Positions 15,774-24,662 of a stretch of 64,000 nucleotides of DNA are shown in pieces. Source of the DNA: Ruminococcus sp. GTDB lineage: Bacteria; Bacillota; Clostridia; Oscillospirales; Ruminococcaceae. The position numbers and the translations under genes are program-made. The notes beneath the pieces are model-generated. The model had not been told where the DNA came from. It was given only the letters and a program-made list of their open reading frames with translations, and made no database searches. The stretch's first letter is position 1, and each line of letters opens with the position of its first letter. The stretch spans positions 1 through 64,000 of the forward strand of contig JAFXXD010000014.1 in NCBI GenBank assembly GCA_017542475.1, written 5' to 3'.

Positions 15774-17332
15774 TAAGCATATCTCCTTTTCAGCCATACT
15801 GCGAGACCCGCGATGAGGAACACCGCAGGGATGATGAAGAACAGCTTGATAGTGCGCGAGGCGTCGTTCGTGTCCTTGAAGGTGAGCGTGTCGTAGGAGT
15901 TCGACTTCGCGCCAATGCCCATATCAATGTCGCTGTTGTAGAGCCATGTATTCGAGAAGAGCGTGAGCATTCTCGTACCCGTGGTAGCCATTGTCCATCT
16001 GTCGTTGCTGATGGCGTCGTCCGAGCCGATGAGGTAGAGCTTTGCGCCCGTCTGCTTGTTGTAGGAGTAGTAGCCGAACACGAGCGGCGAATTTGAGAGG
16101 TCAGCCGCGACTTCTGCCGTATCGTCGTCACCGCCCATAGGCGTGCTGACTGTTGTATACGAATTGCTGTCCTGCTCAAGGGTGAGGTTCTCGATTATGG
16201 AGTATTTCTCCATCTGCTCGCCCGAGTAGGAGATCTCGAAGAAGCTTCTGGTATTCGACACATAGGGGTAGATGCCCGCATCGCTGTCCTGAAGCTTGGT
16301 GTTGAGGTCGGTGGTGAGGTCCTCGGTAGCATCAGCGCTGGGGTAGGGGTAGGATACCTTGATGAACTTCTCGAGTATCTTGTCGCGGGCAGCAATGACA
16401 GCGGTGTCGTCCTGAGTAGCGTATATCATATCCTCGGTGAGGACGTTGCTCGCGAGGACAACATTTGCCTGAAGCATAGTGCTTCTCTCGGAAACGGTAT
16501 TATAGTGCATACCGAGCTGGAACACCGCAAGGAGCTTCTCGATGTTGGTGAATCTGCCCTTTGTATCGCAGGGCGGGATTATCATTGATATAGCACCGCC
16601 GTTATCAACGTAAGCCTTGAGCTTGTTGAAGTCGGAGTCGGTGATATCCCTTTCGGGGGCAATGAGGTAAACTATTGCCGTATTTGAGGGTATAGCCTCG
16701 ACAGTGTTGAGGTCGAGCTCTTCAACGCTGTAGTTATCGGTCTTGATAGCGTCGGCGTAGTTGGAATAGTCCGCGAGGGACTTGCTGCTGTAGCCCTTGA
16801 GGAAGTAAACCGTCGGGAGGCTTCCGCTCGTGCACAGCTCAATAGCGCCCGCGATGAGCTCCTCGCCCTCGTACATAAGGATGTCGTTGGAGTCGGTGGG
16901 GAAGCAGCGTATGAATGATACCTTCTTTGTGACGTCGCCGCACTTGATGAAGATATCGGCGGGATTGACGCTGAGAGTGCCTGTCGGGTCGAGGCTCTTA
17001 GCCATTTCAACGTCCTCGTTCGGGTCGAAGCAGGTGAGCGTGATGTTGTCGCGCTTTTCGAGCTCGGTGAGCGTGTGGTAGAGCGGCAGGTACTTGGGCA
17101 CCTCCTGTAAGTCGTTGAGCTGCGAGAGGAAGTACACGTCTATCTGCTTGTCCGAGGTGTCATCAAGGAGCTGTCTTGTTATCGGGTTGAGCGTGTACTG
17201 ACCCGTCGGCGTCATATCGAACACCTTGTCCTTGTATGCGAATATCATATTTATAGGTATGAATATCAGCAGTATGAGTATCGCGAGCACGATAGCGAAC
17301 GCGCCCGAGAAGTCGAATTTTTTCTTTTCCAT
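15773..17332 (-). CDS. GldG-like ABC-transporter auxiliary membrane protein
   Basis: This 519-residue protein has an N-terminal membrane helix (about 10-32), a large extracytoplasmic domain of the GldG / ABC-type uncharacterised transport family, and a C-terminal helix (about 495-515) ending in K-R-R-Y-A. The outside domain has the family start with T-P-T-G-Q-Y-T-L-N-P-I-T. In Bacteroidetes the relatives belong to gliding machinery; in Firmicutes the same trio is an exporter of unknown cargo. It sits 6 bases after the permease and overlaps the DUF4340 gene. Confidence 0.85.
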   Translation of the reverse strand: MEKKKFDFSGAFAIVLAILILLIFIPINMIFAYKDKVFDMTPTGQYTLNPITRQLLDDTSDKQIDVYFLSQLNDLQEVPKYLPLYHTLTELEKRDNITLTCFDPNEDVEMAKSLDPTGTLSVNPADIFIKCGDVTKKVSFIRCFPTDSNDILMYEGEELIAGAIELCTSGSLPTVYFLKGYSSKSLADYSNYADAIKTDNYSVEELDLNTVEAIPSNTAIVYLIAPERDITDSDFNKLKAYVDNGGAISMIIPPCDTKGRFTNIEKLLAVFQLGMHYNTVSERSTMLQANVVLASNVLTEDMIYATQDDTAVIAARDKILEKFIKVSYPYPSADATEDLTTDLNTKLQDSDAGIYPYVSNTRSFFEISYSGEQMEKYSIIENLTLEQDSNSYTTVSTPMGGDDDTAEVAADLSNSPLVFGYYSYNKQTGAKLYLIGSDDAISNDRWTMATTGTRMLTLFSNTWLYNSDIDMGIGAKSNSYDTLTFKDTNDASRTIKLFFIIPAVFLIAGLAVWLKRRYA

Positions 17333-17338
17333 ATCAGC

Positions 17339-18070
17339 TTACCCCCTTTTCCAGCGTCTTCTCTCGATGGCGATATAGTTCCACGAGAGGCAGATGATGA
17401 TAGCCGAGGCGAAGAATACGAGGTCGGAGAGCCTGATGAAGCCCTGCGAGAAGTAAGCGAATCTCGGCTGAGCCGCGAAGGCATAGAGGAATGCCTGGAG
17501 CTTCGGGTACTGCATGATGAAGTCCGTGCGCGAGAAGTCGTCGATGAAGAGGAAGACGAACATTATTATCTCACCGATAACGGCGGCGATAATGGAGTTC
17601 TCGGTGAAGCTCGAAACGAGCTGACCCACGGCAATGAACATCGCGCCCCACGCGAAGAAGCCGATGTAGGCGCATATGAGCTGATTCATAACGAGCGTGC
17701 CGTGGAGGTAGGTGAATATCGGGTAAATAGCCGAGCCTGCTATCATAAAGAGGAAGACAGTCAGGTTGGCGAGGTACTTGCCGAGGATTATCTGTATCAC
17801 GCTGACGGGCGAGGTCATAAGGAGCACCTCAGTGCCGAACTTGCGCTCGTCGGCGAACGTCCTCATCGTGAGAATGGGTATGAGGAAAATGAAGAAGAAA
17901 ATGACATTGTAGAAGATGTCGGGGAAGGTGAACTGGAGTACGGGGTTGTCGAGGTTGCCGAGGGCGTTGTTGAACATCAGTGTGAACAGGAACATAAACA
18001 GCGCCGTGATGACATACGCGAAGGGCGTATAGAAGAACGACTGGAGCTCCTTCTTATAAACGGAAAACAT
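17339..18070 (-). CDS. ABC-2 type permease (GldF-like)
   Basis: This 243-residue permease has six hydrophobic segments. It begins M-F-S-V-Y-K-K-E-L-Q-S-F-F, the usual start of ABC-2 permeases, and has R-T-F-A-D-E-R-K-F-G-T-E-V-L-L after the second segment. Its ATG shares a base with the stop of the ATPase gene (TAATG), so the two are translationally coupled. Confidence 0.92.
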   Translation of the reverse strand: MFSVYKKELQSFFYTPFAYVITALFMFLFTLMFNNALGNLDNPVLQFTFPDIFYNVIFFFIFLIPILTMRTFADERKFGTEVLLMTSPVSVIQIILGKYLANLTVFLFMIAGSAIYPIFTYLHGTLVMNQLICAYIGFFAWGAMFIAVGQLVSSFTENSIIAAVIGEIIMFVFLFIDDFSRTDFIMQYPKLQAFLYAFAAQPRFAYFSQGFIRLSDLVFFASAIIICLSWNYIAIERRRWKRG

Positions 18071-19113
18071 TATTCATCGCCCTCCTTTTTCTCTTCGTTG
18101 TCGGACTCTCCGTCCGCTTCCGCGGAAACGGGCTCTATCTCGTCGAGCAGCTCGAGCAGACCGTTCTTTTCGTCGGATTTGTTTATCATATCCACGAATA
18201 CAGCCTCAAGGTCGGGCTTTTCGGTGTATATCTCGGATATCTGTATGCCGTGCGAGATGAGCTCGGACATTATCTTGTTCTTGGTATCGTCGCCCGCGCC
18301 GTCCTTCAGCTTGACAGCGAAGGCGAAGAAGTCGTTGCCCTCGGCGTCTATGGAGGCTATCTCCTGCACGCCGTCGGTGAGCTCGATGATGTTGGAGGTC
18401 TTTGCGCGGTCGCCCTTTACCTTGATGTGGAGTGTGAGGCTTCCGCCGAGCTTCTTCTCGAGGTTCTCGATGGTGTCGATAGCCTTGATATCACCCTTGT
18501 TAATGATGACTACCCTGTCACATACAGCGCTGACCTCGGAGAGGATATGCGAGCTGAAAATGACGGAGTGCTCTTTCTTTAAGTCCTTGATGATGTTTCT
18601 TACCTCGATGACCTGATTCGGGTCGAGACCGACGGTCGGCTCGTCGAGGATAAGGAACTTCGGGTTGCCGAGCAGAGCCTGCGCGAAGCCGACACGCTGC
18701 TTGTAGCCCTTGGACAGGTTCTTGATGAGCTTGTGCTGAACGTCCTCTATCTTGAGGAGTTTCATCACGCGCTCTATCTCGCCGCTGCGCTCGGAAGAGC
18801 GTATACGTTTGAGACCCGCGCAGAAGGAAAGGTACTCCGTCACGCGCATATCGGGGTAAACGGGCGGTATCTCGGGGAGGTAGCCGATGTTCTTCTTGGC
18901 GGCTACGGGCTCCTTTGAGATGTCGCTGCCGAAGATAGTGACCGTGCCTGCTGTCATAGGCAGGTAGCCTGCTATCATATTCATGGTAGTGGATTTTCCC
19001 GCACCGTTGGGGCCGAGGAAACCGAGTATCTCATTATCGTTTATGGTGAAGCTGATATTGTTCACGGCGCGGTTGCTGCCGTAATACTTCGTGAGCTTTT
19101 CAATGGTGATCAT
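18070..19113 (-). CDS. ABC transporter ATP-binding protein (GldA-like)
   Basis: This 347-residue ATPase drives the ABC-2 exporter encoded downstream. The Walker A motif is G-P-N-G-A-G-K-S-T, the signature L-S-K-G-Y-K-Q-R, and the Walker B motif L-I-L-D-E-P-T-V-G-L-D-P. The last about 45 residues form an acidic tail rich in Glu and Asp. The ATG at 19113 is preferred because AAAGGAG lies 8 bases upstream. It is the first gene of the four-gene minus-strand operon; no convincing promoter was found upstream. Confidence 0.95.
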   Translation of the reverse strand: MITIEKLTKYYGSNRAVNNISFTINDNEILGFLGPNGAGKSTTMNMIAGYLPMTAGTVTIFGSDISKEPVAAKKNIGYLPEIPPVYPDMRVTEYLSFCAGLKRIRSSERSGEIERVMKLLKIEDVQHKLIKNLSKGYKQRVGFAQALLGNPKFLILDEPTVGLDPNQVIEVRNIIKDLKKEHSVIFSSHILSEVSAVCDRVVIINKGDIKAIDTIENLEKKLGGSLTLHIKVKGDRAKTSNIIELTDGVQEIASIDAEGNDFFAFAVKLKDGAGDDTKNKIMSELISHGIQISEIYTEKPDLEAVFVDMINKSDEKNGLLELLDEIEPVSAEADGESDNEEKKEGDE

Positions 19114-19164
19114 GAGGTGCTCCTTTCTATAATAGTATAGAGATGGATAAGGGTATACTGTCAC

Positions 19165-19435
19165 ATCATACCTGCTTATTATTACAGAAGAGTGTGTAAA
19201 GCACGTGAATAAACAATGAATAAACCGTTAAATAAAGATGGGTACGGGGCGGCTGATTCGACGCAGAATCGAATGCTTGCGAGTATTAATAAAAATAATG
19301 ATTTTATTAATTATCGGTTCATATATGCCGATTTGATGAATTTTTGCAGGTAGGCAAAATGTACAAAAAAGGCTTCGGTTATGTGTGCATTGCAACAAAA
19401 AAGCGAGGGGCAAAATGTGAAAACAATTCAAACTG
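19165..19435. other. Intergenic stretch without recognisable gene
   Basis: This AT-rich region separates the divergent ABC operon and GH48 promoters. I see only a small GATTC/GAATC hairpin near 19256-19272. There is no family-1, -2 or -3 repeat. Confidence 0.5.
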
Positions 19436-19464
19436 TTGACACGCCCTGCAAAGTGGAATATAAT
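19436..19464 (+). promoter_or_regulatory. Perfect consensus promoter of the GH48 gene
   Basis: TTGACA (19436-19441), 17 bases, TATAAT (19459-19464). Transcription would start near 19471, leaving a leader of about 145 bases. Confidence 0.9.
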
Positions 19465-19495
19465 TATTATGAAAATAGTTTGAGAATTGTGTGTT

Positions 19496-19572
19496 CGCTT
19501 CGTGAAGCGGCATACAGTGTACGAAGTATTTTCGTATACGTTCCCGCCCTGAGAGGACGGGGAAGGCTTTTT
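19496..19572 (+). promoter_or_regulatory. Structured leader with terminator-like hairpin upstream of GH48
   Basis: Three hairpins follow each other: CGCTTC/GAAGCG (19496-19509), TACGAA/TTCGTA (19520-19536), and TTCCCG.../...CGGGGAA (19541-19564, one mismatch and one bulge). The third is followed by GGCTTTTTA, like a weak intrinsic terminator. It lies between promoter and start codon and could attenuate transcription. No known riboswitch is recognised. Confidence 0.5.
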
Positions 19573-19614
19573 ATCCATTTTTAAACCAAATTTTATGAGA
19601 GGGGTTAAAAAACA

Positions 19615-22215
19615 ATGATAAGCAAAAAGAACAAGGCACTGTGTGCCGGCGTACTTGCTGCTGCAATGTCCGCTACATCTATCGTTCCTGCGTTTGCTTC
19701 AGCTGCTGAGAACAAGTATGCAACCGAGAACGGCGCAAACGAGTCCTATGCTAAGATGTTCGAGTCACTGTACGATGACGTTATCACAAACGGTGAGAAG
19801 AACGGCTATCTCAGCAAGAACAACAACGGTTCGGGTTCATTCGGTATCCCTTACCACGCAAAGGAAACTCTCTGCGTTGAGGCTCCCGACTACGGTCACG
19901 AGACAACATCTGAGGCTATGTCCTATATCGTATGGGTAACAGCAATGCACGATGTACTCGCTGACAAGGGCGTTATCAGCGGTTCTACAGGCGACCTCCA
20001 GAAGGGCTGGAAGACCCTCGAGGCTCTCATCCCCGGCTGGTCTGTAAATGCATACCAGGGTGAAAAGGGCGAGATCGACTACAGCTCACTCTGGAAGCTC
20101 GATAAGGTAAAGGCTGATACAACAACAGAAGAGCCCGAGCCTTCGGGATATCCCGCAAAGCAGAACGGCGTTGACGCTTACAACCCGATCTTCAAGGACT
20201 TCAAGTCGGCTTACGGCAGTGACAACGGTTACTACCTCATGCACTGGCTCGCTGACGTTGAGGACTGGTATAAGTTCGGCGGCGGCAAGGGCAAGTTCAC
20301 ATTCATCAATACATTCCAGCGCGGCGAGCAGGAGTCCTGCTTCGAGACAGTTCCTCAGGGCTGTATCGAAGAGCTCAAGTACGGTATGGCTGTAAATGAT
20401 GCTCACTACAAGATGACAGGTATCAAGGCTGTTATCAACGGCTGGGAGAAGGAAGGCGCTATTGCTCCTCAGTACAGCTTCACAAACGCTCCCGACGCTG
20501 AGGATCGTGCTATCCAGGCTATCTACTTCGCAAGCATGAACGGTCTCAACTGCGGCGATATCACAGGTCTTGCTGCTAAGATGGGCGACCAGTGCCGTAA
20601 CGATATGTTCGATAAGTATTATAAGGCTATCGGCTGCCAGAGCATCGACGCTAAGTCAGACAGCGAGTCTGCTTCGCACAGCTCTATCCAGTCTCAGCAC
20701 TTCCTCATGGCTTGGTATACAGCTTGGGGCGGATCCACATTCCCGTGGTACGCTGAGAACAACCCGAGCGGAAACTACGACTGGGCATTCCAGATCGGCT
20801 GCTCGCACTCACATCAGTTCTATCAGAATCCTCTTGCTGCTTACGCTCTCGCTTATGACCCCGTAATGAGCAAGGAGATGAAGGCTTCCGACGCAGTTGC
20901 TGACTACAAGGAGTCCTTCAAGAGACAGATCGAGTTCTACCTCTGGCTCCAGTCCAAGGACGGCCCGTTCGCAGGCGGTTGTACAAACTCCAAGGGCGGT
21001 CAGTACAAGAAGTACGATTCAAGCGACCCGCTCTTCTACGATATGTGCTATGTTGAGCACCCCGTTTACGCTGACCCGGGTTCAAACCACTGGATCGGTA
21101 ACCAGGTATGGTCAACTCAGCGTCTTGCAGAGCTCTACTACTACGTTAAGAAGAACGGCGATGCTACAGGCGGCGCTAAGGACTTCGGCGGACTCACACT
21201 TGAGGAAGCTCTCGAGACTCTCCTCACAAGATGGGTCAACTGGTTCGTTGAGAACACAGAGTTCGACAAGGCTGACGACGACGGAAACATCATGGCTTAC
21301 GCTATTCCTTCAACACTCGACTGGAAGGGTACTCCCGCTACATGGAACGGCAAGTACGATGCAAAGGCTAACGACGGTCTTACATGTACTATCGGCGGTT
21401 ACGGTCAGGGAGATATCGGATGCGTATCCTCACTCTGTAATACACTTATCTACTTCGCAGCTGCTAACGGCGTAAATGCTGATGCTGCTCAGACAGACGA
21501 CAACACAGAGCTCGCTGCAAAGGGCCTCCGTCTTGCTAACAAGCTTATGAGTGCTCAGTGGAACATCGCTCGTGACGATATCGGTATCGCTTACGAGGAT
21601 CACAACGATTCACTCGAGAGAATCTTCACTCAGGAAGTATTCATTCCTAAGGGATTCGACGGTGAGATGCCTGATGGTTCACCTATCAAGCCCGGCGTAA
21701 CATTCTCTGACCTCCGTCAGTCCTACGCTGATGACGATATGTACAAGGAGTGCAAGGCTGTATTTGATAGTACAGGCGAGACTCACGAGTACACATACAA
21801 GCTCCACAGATTCTGGCATATGGGCGATGCTCTTATGACAACAGGTACAATGGCTCTCCTCTATCCTGAGGTAACACCTATCAACGGTGACGAGCCTCCG
21901 ACGACAACAACATCTGCTACAACAACAGCTGATACAACTACGACCACCACAACAACAGGCGGCGACGAGGATACACTCTGGGGCGACGCTAACGTTGACG
22001 GCAAGGTAACAGTTGCTGATGCAACAGCTATCCTCCAGTCTATCGCAAACAAGGATAAGTATGCGCTCAAGGCTCAGGGTAAGATCAACGGCGACGTTGT
22101 TGACGGCGACGGTATCACATCCAAGGATGCTCTTGCTATCCAGATGATGGATGCAGGTCTCATCAAGCAGACAGACTTCCCGACAACATCTGCAAAGCTT
22201 GACGTGCTCAAGTAA
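19615..22215 (+). CDS. Dockerin-bearing GH48 cellulase (processive exoglucanase)
   Basis: GH48 enzymes are major processive cellobiohydrolases of cellulosomes. The 866 residues hold a signal peptide (about 1-30), a GH48 catalytic domain (about 38-760), a Thr linker and a dockerin (about 788-866). The family motif E-A-P-D-Y-G-H-E-T-T-S-E-A is present; Glu100 matches the proton donor Glu55 of Clostridium CelF, and Glu89 matches its Glu44. The first dockerin loop, G-D-A-N-V-D-G-K-V-T-V-A-D-A-T-A-I-L-Q, and the rest closely match the GH26 dockerin. Codon use is strongly biased, as in highly expressed genes. Confidence 0.96.
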   Translation: MISKKNKALCAGVLAAAMSATSIVPAFASAAENKYATENGANESYAKMFESLYDDVITNGEKNGYLSKNNNGSGSFGIPYHAKETLCVEAPDYGHETTSEAMSYIVWVTAMHDVLADKGVISGSTGDLQKGWKTLEALIPGWSVNAYQGEKGEIDYSSLWKLDKVKADTTTEEPEPSGYPAKQNGVDAYNPIFKDFKSAYGSDNGYYLMHWLADVEDWYKFGGGKGKFTFINTFQRGEQESCFETVPQGCIEELKYGMAVNDAHYKMTGIKAVINGWEKEGAIAPQYSFTNAPDAEDRAIQAIYFASMNGLNCGDITGLAAKMGDQCRNDMFDKYYKAIGCQSIDAKSDSESASHSSIQSQHFLMAWYTAWGGSTFPWYAENNPSGNYDWAFQIGCSHSHQFYQNPLAAYALAYDPVMSKEMKASDAVADYKESFKRQIEFYLWLQSKDGPFAGGCTNSKGGQYKKYDSSDPLFYDMCYVEHPVYADPGSNHWIGNQVWSTQRLAELYYYVKKNGDATGGAKDFGGLTLEEALETLLTRWVNWFVENTEFDKADDDGNIMAYAIPSTLDWKGTPATWNGKYDAKANDGLTCTIGGYGQGDIGCVSSLCNTLIYFAAANGVNADAAQTDDNTELAAKGLRLANKLMSAQWNIARDDIGIAYEDHNDSLERIFTQEVFIPKGFDGEMPDGSPIKPGVTFSDLRQSYADDDMYKECKAVFDSTGETHEYTYKLHRFWHMGDALMTTGTMALLYPEVTPINGDEPPTTTTSATTTADTTTTTTTTGGDEDTLWGDANVDGKVTVADATAILQSIANKDKYALKAQGKINGDVVDGDGITSKDALAIQMMDAGLIKQTDFPTTSAKLDVLK

Positions 22216-22229
22216 TCAATACTTACATT

Positions 22230-22258
22230 AAAAAGGAACGCTTCGGCGTTCCTTTTTA
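22230..22258 (+). terminator. Intrinsic terminator after GH48
   Basis: The 12-bp stem AAAAAGGAACGC/GCGTTCCTTTTT is closed by a TTCG tetraloop. Confidence 0.95.
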
Positions 22259-22262
22259 TTTT

Positions 22263-22380
22263 GCGCGGTGTCCGCGCTGCCAGTTCGCGCAGTCGCTCGT
22301 AAACTCGCTTACCTAAATAAGCGGCAAGCTTATCGCCGCGAGACTTACTGACTGTAGGGGACGGCGTCCTCGACGCCCCA
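22263..22380. repeat. Divergent family-3 block plus one family-1 unit
   Basis: 22263-22352 resembles the family-3 repeat (GTTCGCGCAGTCGCTCGTAAACTCG ... GCCGCGAGACTTAC in abbreviated form). A family-1 unit with GACGGCGTCC and GACGCCCC arms follows at 22353-22380. Confidence 0.65.
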
Positions 22381-22390
22381 CTCTGCGATT

Positions 22391-22560
22391 GCTTCCCGCC
22401 GAAAGCAGAGTAAGCCTTTTGTGCAGCGTGAGCGAGCGGTAACGTAGTTGGGTTCAAAGGGGCTGTGCCCCTTTGCAGGGTCTGGGGCGGCGCCCCAGCG
22501 GGTCAAGGGCAGAGCTCTTGCCGGGGCTGGGACAGAGTCCCGGCAGAGCCTCTGGCAATT
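22391..22560. repeat. Family-2 modular hairpin repeat
   Basis: The core CCGAAAGCAGAGTAAGCC is followed by stacked modules. These include CAAAGGGGCTGTGCCCCTTTG, GTCTGGGGCGGCGCCCCAG and CTGGGACAGAGTCCCGG. It ends just before the promoter of the yicC operon. Confidence 0.75.
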
Positions 22561-22573
22561 TCGCGCAAAGCCC

Positions 22574-22602
22574 TTGCATTTTCCGCGCGGCTGTGATATA
22601 AT
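22574..22602 (+). promoter_or_regulatory. Promoter of the yicC-spoVM operon
   Basis: TTGCAT (22574-22579), 17 bases, TATAAT (22597-22602). The leader is about 90 bases. No other strong promoter was seen before 36640. Confidence 0.85.
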
Positions 22603-22695
22603 ATAATAGTATAGGTATGCCCATAGCATAGCATAGATTCGGCTTGAAGCGGCGTATTATACACGAAAAATCATCAAAAGGTGGCGAAAAATACA

Positions 22696-23610
22696 GTGAT
22701 AAGAAGTATGACAGGCTACGGCAGAGCTCAGAAGATACTCAGCGGCAGGGACATACTCGTCGAGATACGCTCGGTGAACCACAGATACTACGAGTATTCC
22801 TCGCGCATCCCGCGCACGTACAGCTACATCGACGAGAAGCTGAAGGCTATGCTGAAAAGCGGCATTTCACGCGGCAAGGTCGAGGTCAATGTGACGATAA
22901 ACAACATCGAAGGCAGAGACACCGTGGTCGCGCTGAACAAGGGGCTTGCAGAGGAGTACCTCCGCGTGCTGAAGGAGTTCGGCGAGGAGATAAACGACAA
23001 GTACGTTGACTGCGACGAGCTTGAGGACTACGTCGAGGACGACCTCACGCTCTCGAAGCTCATAAAGCTCCCCGACATCTTCACGATACAGAAGGCTCCC
23101 GACGACGAGGAGCAGGTGTGGAGCGATGTTGCCGAGGTCGCGGGCGAGGCACTTGCGAAGTTCGTGGCAATGCGCGAGACCGAGGGCGAGAAGCTCCGTG
23201 CGGACGTGCTCGACAAGGCTGAGGGCATACTCGGCATGGTCGCAAAGGTCGAGGAACAGTCGCCCAAGACGGTCGAGAACTACCGCGGCAAGCTCTACCA
23301 GAAGCTGACGGAGATACTCGAGGGCAAGGACATCGACCAGCAGCGCATACTCACAGAGGCGGCTATCTTCGCGGAGAAGGTCGCGGTCGATGAGGAGACG
23401 GTGCGCCTGCGCAGCCACATCTCACAGCTGAGGGATATGCTCGGCTCGGAGGAGGCAGTCGGACGCAAGCTCGACTTCATCGTGCAGGAGATGAACCGCG
23501 AGGTGAACACTATCGGCTCTAAGGCTCAGGACCTCAGCATCACGAAGGTAGTCGTGGATATGAAGGCTGAGATCGAGAAGATACGCGAGCAGATACAGAA
23601 TATCGAGTAA
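22696..23610 (+). CDS. yicC: YicC/YloC family endoribonuclease
   Basis: This 304-residue protein belongs to the YicC/YloC family, linked to RNA turnover. It has the family start I-R-S-M-T-G-Y-G-R-A and a C-terminal helical DUF1732 part with the conserved G-R-K-L-D-F-I-V-Q-E-M-N-R-E-V-N-T. I chose GTG 22696 (M-I-R-S-M-T) because it gives the usual family N-terminus and has AGGTGG about 12 bases upstream. An upstream GTG at 22681 overlaps that site. It is the first gene of the core operon. Confidence 0.93.
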   Translation: MIRSMTGYGRAQKILSGRDILVEIRSVNHRYYEYSSRIPRTYSYIDEKLKAMLKSGISRGKVEVNVTINNIEGRDTVVALNKGLAEEYLRVLKEFGEEINDKYVDCDELEDYVEDDLTLSKLIKLPDIFTIQKAPDDEEQVWSDVAEVAGEALAKFVAMRETEGEKLRADVLDKAEGILGMVAKVEEQSPKTVENYRGKLYQKLTEILEGKDIDQQRILTEAAIFAEKVAVDEETVRLRSHISQLRDMLGSEEAVGRKLDFIVQEMNREVNTIGSKAQDLSITKVVVDMKAEIEKIREQIQNIE

Positions 23611-23613
23611 GCC

Positions 23614-23871
23614 ATGAAACTGATAAACATCGGCTACGGAAATATGATATCCGCGGCAAGGATAGTAACGATAGTCAGTCCCGATTCCGCTCCGATAAAG
23701 CGCCTGATACAGGAGGCTAAGGACGACGGCAGGGCTATCGACGCAACATACGGTCGCAAGACGAGGGCGGTCATAGTTATGGACAGCGGACACATTATCC
23801 TGTCCTCGCTGATAACCGAAACTCTTGCGGCAAGAATAAACGGGACAGGTGATACGGAAAATGAAGAATAA
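23614..23871 (+). CDS. remA: RemA/DUF370 DNA-binding regulator
   Basis: This 85-residue DUF370 protein begins [17 protein letters not shown] and continues with [12 protein letters not shown]. In B. subtilis RemA activates biofilm matrix genes. Its position between yicC and gmk is the conserved Firmicute order. The end overlaps the gmk start by about 11 bases. Confidence 0.95.
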   Translation: MKLINIGYGNMISAARIVTIVSPDSAPIKRLIQEAKDDGRAIDATYGRKTRAVIVMDSGHIILSSLITETLAARINGTGDTENEE

Positions 23872-24481
23872 AGGCAGACTTATCGTGTTCTCCGCGCCGT
23901 CGGGCTGCGGAAAGGGCACAATGCTCGCGGAGATACTCAAGGACGAGAGCTTCCGCGTATCGGTATCGGCGACGACCCGCAAGCCCCGTGAGGGCGAGGT
24001 CGAGGGCGTGAACTACTACTACATCACGAACGAGGAGTTCGAGGCGAGGGTAGCGAACGACGAATTCCTCGAGCACGCGGGCTACTGCGACCACTACTAC
24101 GGCACGCTGAAATCCGAGGTAGACCCCTACCTTGAAAAGGGTATCAACGTTATCCTCGAAATTGAGGTGCAGGGAGCAATGAACATACGCAAGGCTCGTC
24201 CCGACGCGCTGCTCGTGTTCATCGCGCCGCCGTCGGTGCAGGAGCTCAGCCGCCGCCTCCACAAGAGGGGCACAGAGACCGAGGAGGTCATAGAGCAGCG
24301 TGTAGCTGCCGCATACGAGGAGCTTACATACGCTCCGAAATACGATTATATCATTGTCAACGACGCTCTCGAGGACGCAGTCAGCGACTTCTTCGCGGTA
24401 GTCCGCGCAGAACAGCTGAACTCGAAATTTCAGAGCGAATTTATAGAAGAGGTGTTAAAAAATGCTCAGACCCGCAGTTAA
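23861..24481 (+). CDS. gmk: Guanylate kinase
   Basis: It phosphorylates GMP to GDP. The 206-residue protein has the P-loop [11 protein letters not shown], then [11 protein letters not shown] and the GMP-binding Y-G-T (Y-Y-G-T-L-K). The start ATG at 23861 (M-K-N-K-G-R) lies inside the end of remA, with AGGTG upstream. Its end overlaps rpoZ by 20 bases. Confidence 0.96.
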   Translation: MKNKGRLIVFSAPSGCGKGTMLAEILKDESFRVSVSATTRKPREGEVEGVNYYYITNEEFEARVANDEFLEHAGYCDHYYGTLKSEVDPYLEKGINVILEIEVQGAMNIRKARPDALLVFIAPPSVQELSRRLHKRGTETEEVIEQRVAAAYEELTYAPKYDYIIVNDALEDAVSDFFAVVRAEQLNSKFQSEFIEEVLKNAQTRS

Positions 24482-24662
24482 CCAGATAATATCCAAGAAC
24501 GAGAGCTGCTACTCTCTCGTTATCGCAGTTGCGAAGCGCGCAAGAGAGATATCCGAGGAGCTCTACGAGAACGGAGAGACTCTCGAGGAGAAGCCCGTAA
24601 AGACGGCAGTTGAGGAGCTTGCGAGCGGCAAGTGCAAGATAGTCAGCACTGACGAGGAATAA
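24462..24662 (+). CDS. rpoZ: RNA polymerase omega subunit
   Basis: This 66-residue omega subunit helps assemble RNA polymerase. It starts M-L-R-P-A-V-N-Q-I and has the family core S-L-V-I-A-V-A-K-R-A-R-E-I and K-P-V-K-T-A-V-E-E-L. It overlaps gmk upstream and shares a base with priA downstream. Confidence 0.93.
   Translation: MLRPAVNQIISKNESCYSLVIAVAKRAREISEELYENGETLEEKPVKTAVEELASGKCKIVSTDEE

Noticed and set aside
19471..19614. Known riboswitch in the GH48 leader
   Set aside because: None of the usual riboswitch core motifs could be found; only simple hairpins are visible.
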